From the NCBI GenBank assembly GCA_016297695.1, contig JAEDGC010000015.1, positions 1 to 35,886 on the forward strand: a DNA stretch of 35,886 nt, read 5' to 3'. Both the position numbers and the translations under genes were made by a program. Position 1 is the first letter of the stretch; each line of letters starts with the position of its first letter. The notes under the pieces are model-generated. The model did not search any database and was not told the DNA's origin. It saw nothing but the letters and a program-made list of their open reading frames with translations. Source of the stretch: Bacilli bacterium (GTDB lineage: Bacteria; Bacillota_I; Bacilli_A; RF39; UBA660). Positions 15,033 to 24,758 of the stretch are shown piece after piece.

Positions 15033-15905
15033 ATGAATAAAATTTTAAATGTTAAAAATTTAACTAAATATTATGGTAATACATTAGGTGTTAAAAACGT
15101 ATCTTTTGAGTTAAATGAAGGCGAAATATTTGGGTTTATTGGTCCTAATGGTGCTGGTAAATCAACAACTATTAGATCAATTTTAAACTTAATAAATAAA
15201 ACGTCTGGTGAAGTTTACTTTGGCGGAAAAATTTTAGATAAAAATGATATTGAAATAAAAAAATCCATTGGTTATTTACCAAGTGAAATTAATTTATATG
15301 ATGATTTAACAGTTAAAGAAATGTTGGATTTTCATGAAAAGTTTTATGATAGAGATTTAAGTAAAAGAAGAAAAGAATTAGTAAAAAGACTAAAACTAGA
15401 CGAAAAGAAAAAGGTAGAAAATTTGTCATTGGGTAACTCTAAAAAATTAGGTATTGTATTAGCTTTCATGCATGAGCCAAAACTTCTTATTTTAGATGAA
15501 CCTACAAGTGGATTAGATCCTATAATTCAGAAAGAGTTTTTTTCTTTATTAAAAGAAGAAAAACAAAAAGGAACAACTATTTTATATTCAACACATGTTT
15601 TAAATGAAATATCTAAAATATGTGATAGAGTTGGGATAATTAAATCAGGAAAATTATTGAAAGTAGAACCTATTAGCCAATTACTAGATAAAAGTTTATC
15701 GTATGTAACACTGTCATCAGATTCTTGTGAAAAGATAATAAAAAAATTAAATATTGAAGTTATATCTCATGAGGATAATACAATAAAATTTAAAAATACA
15801 ATTGAAGTAAATAAATTAATAAAGATATTATCAAATTATAACATAAGTAAATTATATATTGAGCAAGCAACTTTAGATGATGTGTTCTTACATTATTATG
15901 AATAG
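15033..15905 (+). CDS. ABC transporter ATP-binding protein (ABC-2 exporter type)
   Basis: 290 aa, with AAGGAGG upstream. Walker A is GPNGAGKST, Walker B is LLILDEPTSGLDP, and the H-loop is YSTHVLNE. The signature is LSLGNSKKLG in place of the usual LSGGQ, a variant common in CcmA/NatA-like subunits. The C-terminal 70 residues form the extra domain of drug and bacteriocin exporters. It pairs with the ABC-2 permease that starts 10 nt after its stop. The substrate is unknown; antimicrobial peptide or drug export is the usual role of this pair. Confidence 0.92.
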   Translation: MNKILNVKNLTKYYGNTLGVKNVSFELNEGEIFGFIGPNGAGKSTTIRSILNLINKTSGEVYFGGKILDKNDIEIKKSIGYLPSEINLYDDLTVKEMLDFHEKFYDRDLSKRRKELVKRLKLDEKKKVENLSLGNSKKLGIVLAFMHEPKLLILDEPTSGLDPIIQKEFFSLLKEEKQKGTTILYSTHVLNEISKICDRVGIIKSGKLLKVEPISQLLDKSLSYVTLSSDSCEKIIKKLNIEVISHEDNTIKFKNTIEVNKLIKILSNYNISKLYIEQATLDDVFLHYYE

Positions 15906-15915
15906 GAGGGTTAAT

Positions 15916-16707
15916 ATGTTTAAAAGAGAATTAAAAGTAAATTTTAAAAGTTTTTGTGTATGGGCTTTAGTTTCAATAGCACTTTATTTAATAGTATTTT
16001 TAATATATCCTTCTATTGTAAATGGACCAGAAGTTGAATCATTAAATGAAATGTTAAAAGCATTTCCAGAAGAAATATTAAAAGCCTTTAATATGGATTT
16101 ATCTTCAATAGATAGTGTATATGGATGGCTTAAATCAGAAGGATTTATTTTCGTTCTTTTAATAATTGGATGTTATTCTGGAATACTAGGTTCTAATATT
16201 TTATTAAAAGAAGAAAGTGATAAAACAAGTGAATATTTAGGGGTTTTGCCAATAAAAAAATCAAGTATAGTACTTAGTAAATGTTTAGTTGGAATAATAT
16301 ATATAACAGCTTTAACAATCGTAATAGGATTATTTAATTATATTGGCTTAGAATTAAGTGGAAGTTTTAATGAAAAACAATATATTTTATTAAGTATTAC
16401 ACCATTATTTGCTTCATACGTTTTATTCTTTTTATGTATGCTTATCTCAACTTTTACTAGTAAAACTAAAACAATGTTAGGAGTTAGTTTAGGAGTAGTA
16501 ATAATTAGTTATGCTCTTAATATATTATCATCTTTATCAGAAAATACTGAGTTTTTAAAATATTTCTCAGCATTTACATTATCAGATATTAGAAATGTTA
16601 TTACCAATATTTCAATTGATATAAAAATGATAATAGTAAGTTTTGTTTTATGCTTGATTTTATTATTAGCTAATATATTTAGATATAATAAAAAAGAATT
16701 TGTTTAA
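15916..16707 (+). CDS. ABC-2 type transporter permease
   Basis: 263 aa. The ATG at 15916 was chosen over an in-frame upstream ATG because AGGAGGG (15904-15910) directly precedes it. Six hydrophobic segments are visible, beginning with FCVWALVSIALYLIVFLI. The second half has EESDKTSEYLGVLPIKKSSI between segments, the typical loop of ABC-2 permeases. It is the partner of the ATPase just upstream. Confidence 0.88.
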   Translation: MFKRELKVNFKSFCVWALVSIALYLIVFLIYPSIVNGPEVESLNEMLKAFPEEILKAFNMDLSSIDSVYGWLKSEGFIFVLLIIGCYSGILGSNILLKEESDKTSEYLGVLPIKKSSIVLSKCLVGIIYITALTIVIGLFNYIGLELSGSFNEKQYILLSITPLFASYVLFFLCMLISTFTSKTKTMLGVSLGVVIISYALNILSSLSENTEFLKYFSAFTLSDIRNVITNISIDIKMIIVSFVLCLILLLANIFRYNKKEFV

Positions 16708-16822
16708 ATAAAACGGTTTTATGATAAACTTTACAGTTATTAAAATTATCTTGTCAATGACTAAATTTTTATGTTTACTTAATCTTTATAATTAAAAAGA
16801 ATTAAAAACTTATATAAAAATT

Positions 16823-16855
16823 AAAGTATTAAATAAAAAATTAATACTTTTTTTG
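16823..16855 (+). terminator. Terminator of the ABC-2 operon
   Basis: AAAGTATTAA / TTAATACTTT (10 bp, A-rich loop) followed by a T tract. Confidence 0.75.
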
Positions 16856-16978
16856 TTTAAAAAAAGGAAATATAACATTTTTCGGTAATATAACTAATAG
16901 AAGGGTTAAATATCAAAATTGAAATATATTAAAAAAAATGTTAATCTATTAAATGGATTTATTGAAAGGGAGAAAGAA

Positions 16979-19273
16979 ATGTTAGAATTAAAAAATATTA
17001 ATAAAAGTTATAAAACTGGTGATTTTGTTCAACACGCTTTAAAAAAAGTTAATTTAGAATTTAGAGAAAATGAATTTGTTGCAATATTGGGACCAAGTGG
17101 TAGTGGAAAGACAACTCTTTTAAATATAATTGGTGGATTAGATCGTTATGATAGTGGAGATTTAATTATAAATAATAAATCTACTAAAAAATTAAAAAAT
17201 AAAGATTGGGATGCATATCGAAATAATTGCATTGGATTTATTTTTCAAAGTTATAATTTGATTAATCATATTTCAGTATTATCAAATGTTGAAATGGGGT
17301 TAACTTTAAGTGGAGTTAAATTTAAAAAAAGAAGAAAAAAAGCGCTAGAATTATTAACTAAAGTTGGATTAAAAGAACATTCTCATAAAAAGCCAAATCA
17401 ATTATCAGGCGGACAAATGCAAAGAGTAGCAATAGCAAGAGCACTTGCAAATGATCCTAAAATTATTCTTGCAGATGAACCAACTGGAGCACTTGATTCT
17501 AAAACTAGTGTTCAAATTATGGAATTAATTAAAGAAATAGCTAAGGATAAACTTGTAATTATGGTTACACATAATCCTGAGTTAGCAAAACGTTATGCTA
17601 CTAGAATAGTTGAATTTAAAGATGGAGAATTAATAAGTGATTCAAATCCAATAAAAAAAGAGGAAAAAAATAATCAAGAGATAATAATAAAAAAGACTAA
17701 AATGAACTTTTTTACAGCTTTAAAATTATCTTTTAATAATATTAAAACAAAAAAAGGTAGAACTTTATTAACTTCTTTTGCTTCTTCAGTTGGAATTATC
17801 GGTATTGCTTTGATTTTAGCTTTATCCAATGGTTTTCAAAAACAAATAGATAAATTTGAACGTGACACATTATCACAAATGCCAATTTCTATTGCACCAG
17901 AAGTATCAATAGATGATGAAAAAGAAGTAGCTAAAAATATACCAAAAAATGAAAAAAAATATAGTGATGATACAAATATTTATCCTATGGTAAGTTTTGG
18001 AAATTTAACACATAAAAATAATATAACTATGGATTTTACTGATTATTTAGAAAAAGTTGATGAAAACTTAATTGGAGGTATTAGTTATATTAGATCTACT
18101 AATTTAAATATTTTATATAAAAATAATGATAAAGTAACAACGTTTGATTCGTCTTTAATTTTCCCACTTCCAGAAAGTGTTTCAGGAAAAGAAGATGCAG
18201 TTATTACAGATAATTTTGAAATAATTTATGGAAAAATGAGTCAAAATTATAATGAAGCAGTTTTATTAGTTGATGCCTATAATAATTTGAACTTAGAAAC
18301 ATTAAAAGCACTAGGATATACTGAAAAAGATAAAATATCTTTTGATGAAATTTTAAATAAAGAGTTTAAAATAATTTTAAATGATGATTACTATAAAAAG
18401 GTATATAATTCATTTGTTCCAAATACTGAATTAGAAAAATTATATGAAAATAAAAATGCAATTACCTTAAAAATCACTGGAATTTTAAGAGGTAAAGAAA
18501 AAAATAAGTTTGGTGAATTTAGTGGAACAGGTATATGTTATAAAGAAGCATTAATGAAAGAAATAATGTCTTTAAATGAAAATTCAGAAATCATAAAAGA
18601 ACAAAAAAATGTTAATTATAATGTTTTAACTGGCGAAGCAATAGATAAAAATACTAAAGAAGGTCAAGAATCATTAAATAATGTTTTAAGTTACTTAGGT
18701 GCAAAAACTGCTCCTTTATATATTCAAATTTATCCTAAAAATTTTAAATCAAAAGATAAATTATTAAAGTATCTAGATAATTATAATGAAAATCTTAAAA
18801 AAGAAGATAAAATTATATACACCGATAACGCCCAAATGATTGCATCTTTATCTGGAAATATAATGGATGGTGTTACTATCGTTTTAATTGCATTTTCTGC
18901 TATATCATTAATAGTTTCATCTATAATGATTGGAATAATTATATATATTAGTGTTTTAGAAAGAACTAAAGAAATTGGAATATTAAAAGCATTAGGAGCT
19001 AGAAATAAAGATATTACTCGTGTATTTAATGCTGAAACCTTTATAATAGGAATAACTTCTGGATTATTAGGAATAATAATTGCAAATTTACTATGTATAC
19101 CAGCCAATATAATTTTAGAAAAATTAACTGAATTAAAAAATGTGGCAGTTTTAAATCCAGTTCACGCTATTATTTTAGTAGTTATATCAATAATACTAAC
19201 ATTAATAGGAGGATTTATTCCTGCTAAAATGGCAAGTAAAAAAGATCCTGTAGTGGCTTTAAGAACAGAGTAG
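16979..19273 (+). CDS. MacB-type ABC exporter with fused ATPase and FtsX-like permease
   Basis: 764 aa from the ATG at 16979, with AAAGGGAG upstream; a TTG at 16919 has no ribosome-binding site. The ATPase occupies residues 1-230, with Walker A GPSGSGKTT, signature LSGGQMQRVAIARAL, Walker B IILADEPTGALD and H-loop THNPE. A first membrane segment follows at about residue 280-300 (LLTSFASSVGIIGIALIL). A large extracytoplasmic domain of about 330 residues comes next. The FtsX domain at the C-terminus has three membrane segments with ERTKEIGILKALGARNKDI. Such fused proteins export peptides or take part in bacitracin/lantibiotic-type resistance by mechanotransmission. No membrane-fusion partner is adjacent, as is usual in Gram-positives. 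Confidence 0.92.
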   Translation: MLELKNINKSYKTGDFVQHALKKVNLEFRENEFVAILGPSGSGKTTLLNIIGGLDRYDSGDLIINNKSTKKLKNKDWDAYRNNCIGFIFQSYNLINHISVLSNVEMGLTLSGVKFKKRRKKALELLTKVGLKEHSHKKPNQLSGGQMQRVAIARALANDPKIILADEPTGALDSKTSVQIMELIKEIAKDKLVIMVTHNPELAKRYATRIVEFKDGELISDSNPIKKEEKNNQEIIIKKTKMNFFTALKLSFNNIKTKKGRTLLTSFASSVGIIGIALILALSNGFQKQIDKFERDTLSQMPISIAPEVSIDDEKEVAKNIPKNEKKYSDDTNIYPMVSFGNLTHKNNITMDFTDYLEKVDENLIGGISYIRSTNLNILYKNNDKVTTFDSSLIFPLPESVSGKEDAVITDNFEIIYGKMSQNYNEAVLLVDAYNNLNLETLKALGYTEKDKISFDEILNKEFKIILNDDYYKKVYNSFVPNTELEKLYENKNAITLKITGILRGKEKNKFGEFSGTGICYKEALMKEIMSLNENSEIIKEQKNVNYNVLTGEAIDKNTKEGQESLNNVLSYLGAKTAPLYIQIYPKNFKSKDKLLKYLDNYNENLKKEDKIIYTDNAQMIASLSGNIMDGVTIVLIAFSAISLIVSSIMIGIIIYISVLERTKEIGILKALGARNKDITRVFNAETFIIGITSGLLGIIIANLLCIPANIILEKLTELKNVAVLNPVHAIILVVISIILTLIGGFIPAKMASKKDPVVALRTE

Positions 19274-19320
19274 AAAAAAACTTGATTATGTAGTATAATA
19301 CACATATTGGAGGAATAATA

Positions 19321-20469
19321 ATGAACGATGTAGTAATTCAAAAAAAAGATGATATTGTGATGCGTTTAATACATTATTTTATAACTGAAGAAAATTATAC
19401 TCCAATTGTAGTAAGAGGAGTAAAGGATGAAGTGTGGTTAGAAAATGATGAAGGACCATACAGAATTATAAGAATCAACTCAAATTATATTCATAACGAA
19501 GAACAATTTAAAATGGATATATTTAAAACTCAAAATGTTATGAAGCAAATAAAGAAAAAAACATTAGCTCTAAAAATGAATGTATTAAATATTTTTTTGG
19601 ATGTAAATGAGAATGTAAAATTAAAAGAAATTAAAAATATTGAATCTATCATTATTAATGATATAAATGATGTTAATACTAAACCTATGACTGATGTCTT
19701 TCCCAACATAAATAAAAAGATAATCAAAAATGAAGAAGGACTTGAATTAATTATAAATGTTACTAATGATATTAACAAAAAAACGGAAAAAGAAAACAAA
19801 ATTTACGAAGAAACATTTAAGCCAAAAAAAATATTATTCACTAATATAATAATTGCAATTTGTATATTATGTTTTGCTATTATGTTAGGTTTTGGAGCAA
19901 ATCCATTAGGAATTAATGGAAGCATATTGTATTTATTTGGTGGTAATTTAAAAGAAGCAGTTATAGGTGGAGAAATCCATCGTCTAATTACATCAGCATT
20001 TTTACATGCATCTATTTTTCATTTACTATTTAATATGTATGCTTTATTTATAATTGGAAATCAATTAGAAAATTACATAGGCAAGTTTAAGTTCTTATCA
20101 GTTTATTTGGTAAGTGCTTTAAGTGGAAGTTTAATGTCATGTGTTTTTAATAGTGGAATTTCAGTTGGAGCATCCGGAGCTATTTTTGGACTTTTGGGAA
20201 GTTTACTTTATTTTGGATATCATTATAGATTATATCTTGGAAGTGTTTTAAAATCTCAAATAATTCCTTTAATATTAATTAATCTATTATTTGGATTTAT
20301 GAATCCTAGAATTGATAATGCTGCCCATATTGGCGGATTAATTGGAGGATATTTAACTACAATGGCTCTTGGGATAAAGGATAAAAGTAGTAAAGCAGAT
20401 AGGATTAATGGTATTATAGTTTTAACTGTTTATCTTCTATTTATGATTTATATATTATTTTTTAGATAA
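19321..20469 (+). CDS. Rhomboid family intramembrane serine protease
   Basis: 382 aa, with GGAGG ahead of the ATG and TATAAT in the 47-nt gap. The N-terminal 165 residues form a soluble cytoplasmic domain. The rhomboid core from about 175 has six to seven membrane segments. It carries HxxxN in LHASIFHLLFNMYALF, the nucleophile in GASGAIFG (S285) and the catalytic His in AAHIGGLIGG (H336). The layout resembles Bacillus GluP/YqgP, which carries an N-terminal soluble domain but also TPR repeats; TPRs are not evident here. It cleaves membrane-spanning substrates. Confidence 0.93.
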   Translation: MNDVVIQKKDDIVMRLIHYFITEENYTPIVVRGVKDEVWLENDEGPYRIIRINSNYIHNEEQFKMDIFKTQNVMKQIKKKTLALKMNVLNIFLDVNENVKLKEIKNIESIIINDINDVNTKPMTDVFPNINKKIIKNEEGLELIINVTNDINKKTEKENKIYEETFKPKKILFTNIIIAICILCFAIMLGFGANPLGINGSILYLFGGNLKEAVIGGEIHRLITSAFLHASIFHLLFNMYALFIIGNQLENYIGKFKFLSVYLVSALSGSLMSCVFNSGISVGASGAIFGLLGSLLYFGYHYRLYLGSVLKSQIIPLILINLLFGFMNPRIDNAAHIGGLIGGYLTTMALGIKDKSSKADRINGIIVLTVYLLFMIYILFFR

Positions 20470-20471
20470 TT

Positions 20472-20495
20472 AGAGATATTAATATCTCTTTTTTC
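20472..20495 (+). terminator. Terminator after the rhomboid gene
   Basis: AGAGATAT / ATATCTCT (with a TA centre) followed by a run of T. Confidence 0.8.
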
Positions 20496-20549
20496 TTTTA
20501 AATTTAATGAAAATAGTGTATACTATTTTATAGAATAGAGAGTGATTTT

Positions 20550-20945
20550 ATGATATCAGCTAGTCAAAGTATAAAAATTAAATTATTTGAAAAAGATAAT
20601 TTTATTGGAAAATTAAAAATAAGTAAATTTCTTAAAAATTTAGATATTTATAAAATTCCTTTTGTACAAACTGGAAAAAAGACATTAATTAAAATTGGCT
20701 CTGGAGATTATGAAGACTTTGATAGTTTCATTATTTCCTCTTTAAATGATTATTATGCTAAATTAAATAATCCAACTGATTTAGATACTAAAGAAAAAAT
20801 GTTAGAAGAATATAAAAAACTTTATTCTCTGTGGACTAAAATATGTTTAGCTAAAGAAAATAATAATGCTGTAGAACTAAATGAATTATATAATAAAATT
20901 AGTTATGGGTTGTATTTACTTGGATACGATGATAAACAACTTTAG
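20550..20945 (+). CDS. Small hypothetical protein
   Basis: 131 aa, with GAGTGAT upstream and a TATACT -10 at about 20519-20524. Lysine-rich and soluble. The C-terminal half is helical (MLEEYKKLYSLWTKICLAKE). No family is recognised. It ends 10 nt ahead of the degenerate HD-GYP gene, so the two form an operon. Confidence 0.6.
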   Translation: MISASQSIKIKLFEKDNFIGKLKISKFLKNLDIYKIPFVQTGKKTLIKIGSGDYEDFDSFIISSLNDYYAKLNNPTDLDTKEKMLEEYKKLYSLWTKICLAKENNNAVELNELYNKISYGLYLLGYDDKQL

Positions 20946-20955
20946 GGAGTAAATA

Positions 20956-22074
20956 ATGAAAATAAATATTAACAGTGTAGAACCAGGAATGATTTCTAAA
21001 TACAATATTTATGAAAAAAATCAAACATATCCTCAAACATATCCAATAATAATACAAGATCGCATTATAACCGAATTTGATTTAGCAAAGTTAAAAAGCA
21101 GAGGAGTAAAAAGTATTCATGTTAAAACTAATGGTGAAATAGAAGAAAATTCTACTTTTGTTTTGTATGATTATATTAGAGAAGCTTATAATAATTTAGA
21201 TTATATTAAAATATTAGAATTATCTAAAGAGGTAGCTTCTAAAGTATTAATTAATCCTTATCCAGTTTTAAATTTAAATCATTATTTTAGAGTAGATGAA
21301 AATGATTTTATGCATAAATTTAATATATGTATTATGAGTACATTTATTGCAAGTGTGTATAATAAACAACAAATTTATAGTAAAAAAATGTTAAAACTAG
21401 ATTATTTAGCAGCAGCATCTATACTTTTAGATATTGGTAAAAAATATAAATCCCCAGAAATTTTTAAAAAAACAATTTTTCCTAGATTAGAAAAACCAAC
21501 ATTTCCTGGTTATGAGGACAGTATATTTTTGAAATATGATGAAAGACTTTATCCACTTTACACATATACAACGCTAAATAAAATTAATGAAATACCTTCT
21601 GTTGTAAAAAATATTTTTCTTTATTTAAATGAAAGAGAAGATGGTAAAGGATTATTAAAAGTTAGTAGTGAAACAATGCAAAGTGATGATAAAAGTGAAA
21701 TAATATATTCTAAAATCATTAATGTCGCAAGACAGTATGATTATTTATTAAATTATGTTATAAAAAATGAAATAAGTGTAAAAAATATTCCTGTAGTTTT
21801 AAGACAAGCAGTTGAAACAAATGGCTTATCATCAAAGTTTGTTGAAATGTTTTTACAATATATTCCTTTGTATTCTAAAGGAACAAGAGTACTTTTATCA
21901 AATAAAGAAATAGGGTTTATTGAGCAAAATAATTTAAAATTTGTTGATAAACCAATAATTAGATTAGAAAATACAGATGAAATAATAGATCTTTGTAAAC
22001 AAGAAAATATTTCAATAGACAAGATAATAGAATTGGAAATACTAAAAAATAAAAATAATAGTTTATCGCGATAA
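20956..22074 (+). CDS. Degenerate HD-GYP domain protein
   Basis: 372 aa, with AGGGAG upstream. The N-terminus has the form of proteins with an N-terminal domain before HD-GYP (VEPGMISKYNIY). In the core, DFMHKFNICIMSTFIA takes the place of the first metal-ligand helix. ASILLDIGKKYKSPEIFKK corresponds to the HDIGK.xIPxxIL segment but has LD in place of HD. LNEREDGKGLLKVS corresponds to the HHExxDGxGYP segment but lacks both His and the GYP. Loss of these metal ligands argues against cyclic-di-GMP phosphodiesterase activity; it may be a binding or structural derivative. The assignment rests on pattern order rather than an alignment. Confidence 0.65.
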   Translation: MKININSVEPGMISKYNIYEKNQTYPQTYPIIIQDRIITEFDLAKLKSRGVKSIHVKTNGEIEENSTFVLYDYIREAYNNLDYIKILELSKEVASKVLINPYPVLNLNHYFRVDENDFMHKFNICIMSTFIASVYNKQQIYSKKMLKLDYLAAASILLDIGKKYKSPEIFKKTIFPRLEKPTFPGYEDSIFLKYDERLYPLYTYTTLNKINEIPSVVKNIFLYLNEREDGKGLLKVSSETMQSDDKSEIIYSKIINVARQYDYLLNYVIKNEISVKNIPVVLRQAVETNGLSSKFVEMFLQYIPLYSKGTRVLLSNKEIGFIEQNNLKFVDKPIIRLENTDEIIDLCKQENISIDKIIELEILKNKNNSLSR

Positions 22075-22086
22075 ACTATTATTTTT
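22051..22086. terminator. Bidirectional terminator, perfect 36-nt palindrome
   Basis: The arms around the centre GTTTATCG|CGATAAAC are perfectly complementary for 18 bases on each side, with A runs outside on the left and T runs on the right. It holds both stop codons of the convergent HD-GYP-like and YrzE-like genes and can serve both. Confidence 0.85.
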
Positions 22087-22441
22087 TCTTGTTTATTCCT
22101 AACATGGCTCCAAATATTGTTGTTAAAATTAGTATTAAATAATAAATAATTGTTTTAAAACTAAAATCAAAAGTAATTAAACCTATAATAATTAATATTA
22201 ATACTAATAATGTTCCTTTTTTAATACCTTCTATATATCCTTTTTTCTCACATTTTTTTCCGCTAGTATACCCGATAATTAAAAATAATAAAATAGTAGA
22301 AATAATGCTTAATATATTCGTAATAGATTTAGATACTCCAAAAGAATTTAATAAAGATAGAATCATTACAATAATTAAAATTACTATTAAAAATATTAAA
22401 TAAGTTTTGATTTTTTTTAAAATTGATTTCAAATTAATCAC
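22079..22441 (-). CDS. yrzE: TIGR04086 (YrzE) family membrane protein
   Basis: 120 aa with four membrane segments. The loop IGYTSGKKCEKKGYIEGIKKG between segments 2 and 3 and the last segment IFGAMLGINKKK are the marks of the TIGR04086 family, found mostly in spore-forming Firmicutes. The function is unknown. The start (complement of 22439-22441) faces a likely AGGTGATT site. It is convergent with the gene to its left and divergent from the YetF gene. Confidence 0.8.
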   Translation of the reverse strand: MINLKSILKKIKTYLIFLIVILIIVMILSLLNSFGVSKSITNILSIISTILLFLIIGYTSGKKCEKKGYIEGIKKGTLLVLILIIIGLITFDFSFKTIIYYLILILTTIFGAMLGINKKK

Positions 22442-22500
22442 CTACTAAATATATGATTAAATATTACTATTTTAGAACATAATAAATTTAGGTGATAAAA

Positions 22501-23145
22501 ATGCAAATGGTAAATGTAATAATTAGAACTTTATTTTTTTATTTTTTTATAGTACTTTCTTATAGGATAATGGGAAAAAGAGAAATAGGTCAACTTGGAA
22601 TAATAGATTTAATAATATCAATACTTATTGCAGAATTAGTAGCTATTAGTATAGAAAACATAAAAGATTCAATTTTTTATACTGTAATACCTATAATTAT
22701 CTTAGTAATTCTTGAGGTAATTCTTGCTTCTATTTCGGTTAAATCAAGAAAATTTAGAACAACTTTTGATGGAAAACCTTCAATATTAATATGTAATGGT
22801 AAATTAAATTATAAAGAATTAGTAAAACAAAGATATACAATGGATGATTTGTTGTTAAGCTTGCGCCAACAATCAATAAAATCAATTGATGAAGTTGAGT
22901 ATGCTTTCTTAGAACCAAATGGTAAACTTTCTGTGTTTAAATACAATATATTTAAAACCAAATCAAGTTTTCCAATGCCCTTAATTTTAGATGGAATAAT
23001 TCAAAAAGAAACACTGAAATATTTGCATAAAGATATAAATTGGGTACGTAAAGAAATATATAAAAATAATTTAGATGAAAAACAAATATTTTATGCATTT
23101 TATAAAAAAAATAAAATTTATATAATAAAAAAAAGTGAATTATAA
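22501..23145 (+). CDS. DUF421 / YetF family membrane protein
   Basis: 214 aa from the ATG at 22501, with AGGTGA at 22490-22495; the in-frame GTG at 22492 sits inside that site. Three membrane segments are followed by the conserved YRIMGKREIGQLGIIDLI between segments 1 and 2. A cytoplasmic alpha/beta domain then carries FDGKPSILICNGKLN and RYTMDDLLLSLRQQ. YetF-type proteins are common in sporulating Bacilli and some affect spore or membrane properties. The exact role is not known. Confidence 0.9.
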   Translation: MQMVNVIIRTLFFYFFIVLSYRIMGKREIGQLGIIDLIISILIAELVAISIENIKDSIFYTVIPIIILVILEVILASISVKSRKFRTTFDGKPSILICNGKLNYKELVKQRYTMDDLLLSLRQQSIKSIDEVEYAFLEPNGKLSVFKYNIFKTKSSFPMPLILDGIIQKETLKYLHKDINWVRKEIYKNNLDEKQIFYAFYKKNKIYIIKKSEL

Positions 23146-23188
23146 CTGAGTGTATTACATATTCTTTATTAGAAAGGATTTGATTTTT

Positions 23189-23869
23189 ATGAAGAATGTA
23201 ATACCATTTACTAAAGAAATTAACTTTGAAAATAAGATTAGTGAAATTACAAGTATTTCATTAGAAGAAAATTATAATTGTACACAAGATACAATTGATG
23301 GAGAATTCATTGTTTCAGGAGATTATAAAACCCATGAACTAAGTGTCAATAAAGAAACATTTCTTTATAAATTACCATTTAGTGTTGATTTAACCGAAAA
23401 AATAATTCCGGATACTTTAAATTTTGAAATAACTGATTTTTCTTATGACATATTAAATGATAATATTTTAAAGGTTAATATTGAGTTTACTTTTGATGCC
23501 CAAAAAGATGAAAGTAGAGAAGATATAGTTGAAGATGTCGAAAAATTGCTCAATACTGATACAAAAGAAATAGATGAAATAGTCAATGAAGAAAATAATG
23601 ATATTGCTAAAGAAGATGAAGAAATAACCCGTGAAGATGATGATTCATTACAAAGAATTGATAAAGATGACGAAAAAACTATTATTGATTCAATAAACCA
23701 AAATGATAATGAATATACAACTTATCACATTCATATTATAAAAGAATCAGAAACAATTGAATCAATATGTGCGCTATATAATTCAAATGCTAGTTTATTA
23801 GCCGAATATAATGATTTAAATGAATTTAAAGTTGGTGAAAAACTTATTGTAGTTGAAGAGGATGAATAA
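23189..23869 (+). CDS. spoVID: SpoVID-like spore coat assembly protein with C-terminal LysM domain
   Basis: 226 aa from the ATG at 23189, with AGAAAGGA upstream. The N-terminal domain has the SpoVID form: a beta-rich segment FENKISEITSISLEENYN, then EFIVSGDYK. A very acidic central linker (about residues 110-175) follows. The last 50 residues are a LysM domain: YHIHIIKESETIESICALYN, then LAEYNDLNEFKVGEKLIV. In Bacillus SpoVID is needed for encasement of the spore by coat proteins. The protein is much shorter than the Bacillus one because of its short linker. The next gene is the ysxE homologue, the same order as in Bacillus, which supports the call. Confidence 0.8.
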   Translation: MKNVIPFTKEINFENKISEITSISLEENYNCTQDTIDGEFIVSGDYKTHELSVNKETFLYKLPFSVDLTEKIIPDTLNFEITDFSYDILNDNILKVNIEFTFDAQKDESREDIVEDVEKLLNTDTKEIDEIVNEENNDIAKEDEEITREDDDSLQRIDKDDEKTIIDSINQNDNEYTTYHIHIIKESETIESICALYNSNASLLAEYNDLNEFKVGEKLIVVEEDE

Positions 23870-24758
23870 TTCTTTAGAAGTATTAAAAAATATTTATAAA
23901 CCTTATAGGTATACATTAAAAGGAAATGTAACATTATTACAAACTATGAGTGGTGATTTCGTTGTAAAAAAAAAGACAAATGATATTAAAACCATTTATA
24001 ATTATTTAAAAAGTAGAAATTTTGATTATTTTCCTAAATTAATAGATGATTCAAGAAGTGATGTAAATGTTTTTGAATATGTTCAAGATGTAGATATGCC
24101 AAAAGAACAAAAGGCTTTAGATTTAATAAATGTTGTTAGTCTTTTGCATAATAAAACTACTTATTACAAAGTAGTAAGTGATGATGTTTTTAAAAGTATA
24201 TATGATTCAATAAAAAGCAATATTGATTATTTACAATACTTTTATGATAATCTTTTTAATAGTATAAAAAATATTGAATATATGAGCCCTAGTCAATATT
24301 TTCTTATAAGAAATAGTTCTAAAATTTTTTCTTGTCTTGATTTTTGTAGTAAAGAATTAAATGAATGGTTTGAATTAACTAAAAATGAAAATAAACAAAG
24401 GGTTTCTTTGATACACAATAATTTATCTTTAGATCATTTTGTAAAAAATGATAAAGATTATTTAATTAGCTGGGATAAAAGTAAAATTGATAGTCCAGTT
24501 TTAGACTTAATCAATTTTTATAAAAATAATTATTTTGATTTAGACTTTGAAACGTTGTTTGATTCGTATCAAAATAAATTTAAGCTAAATGAAAGTGAAA
24601 AAAAACTATTATTCATAGTAATTTCTCTGCCTAAAAAAATTGATATAAAAGATAATGAATTTGCTACTTGTAAGGAAGTTAGAAATATTTTAGATTATAT
24701 ATTTAAAACTGAAGAATTAATAAGGCCATATTATTCGATAAAGCAAGAAAATGAGTAA
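23862..24758 (+). CDS. ysxE: YsxE/CotS-like spore coat kinase-fold protein
   Basis: 298 aa. The ATG at 23862 overlaps the spoVID stop (ATGAATAA), so translation is probably coupled. The fold is that of aminoglycoside-phosphotransferase/CotS proteins: an N-terminal glycine-containing lobe (LLQTMSGDFVVKKK) and a C-lobe with LIHNNLSLDHFVKND. There the catalytic HGD of active kinases reads HNN, and the following D-W segment reads LISWDKSKIDSPVLDL. The key Asp is missing at the loop, so it may be catalytically weak or inactive. Spore coat CotS-family proteins sit in the coat. The spoVID-ysxE gene order is conserved in Bacillus. Confidence 0.8.
   Translation: MNNSLEVLKNIYKPYRYTLKGNVTLLQTMSGDFVVKKKTNDIKTIYNYLKSRNFDYFPKLIDDSRSDVNVFEYVQDVDMPKEQKALDLINVVSLLHNKTTYYKVVSDDVFKSIYDSIKSNIDYLQYFYDNLFNSIKNIEYMSPSQYFLIRNSSKIFSCLDFCSKELNEWFELTKNENKQRVSLIHNNLSLDHFVKNDKDYLISWDKSKIDSPVLDLINFYKNNYFDLDFETLFDSYQNKFKLNESEKKLLFIVISLPKKIDIKDNEFATCKEVRNILDYIFKTEELIRPYYSIKQENE

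Noticed and set aside
18781..19107. Minus-strand frame of 108 codons inside the MacB-type exporter gene
   Set aside because: It mirrors the FtsX-domain coding sequence, and no start signal is seen.
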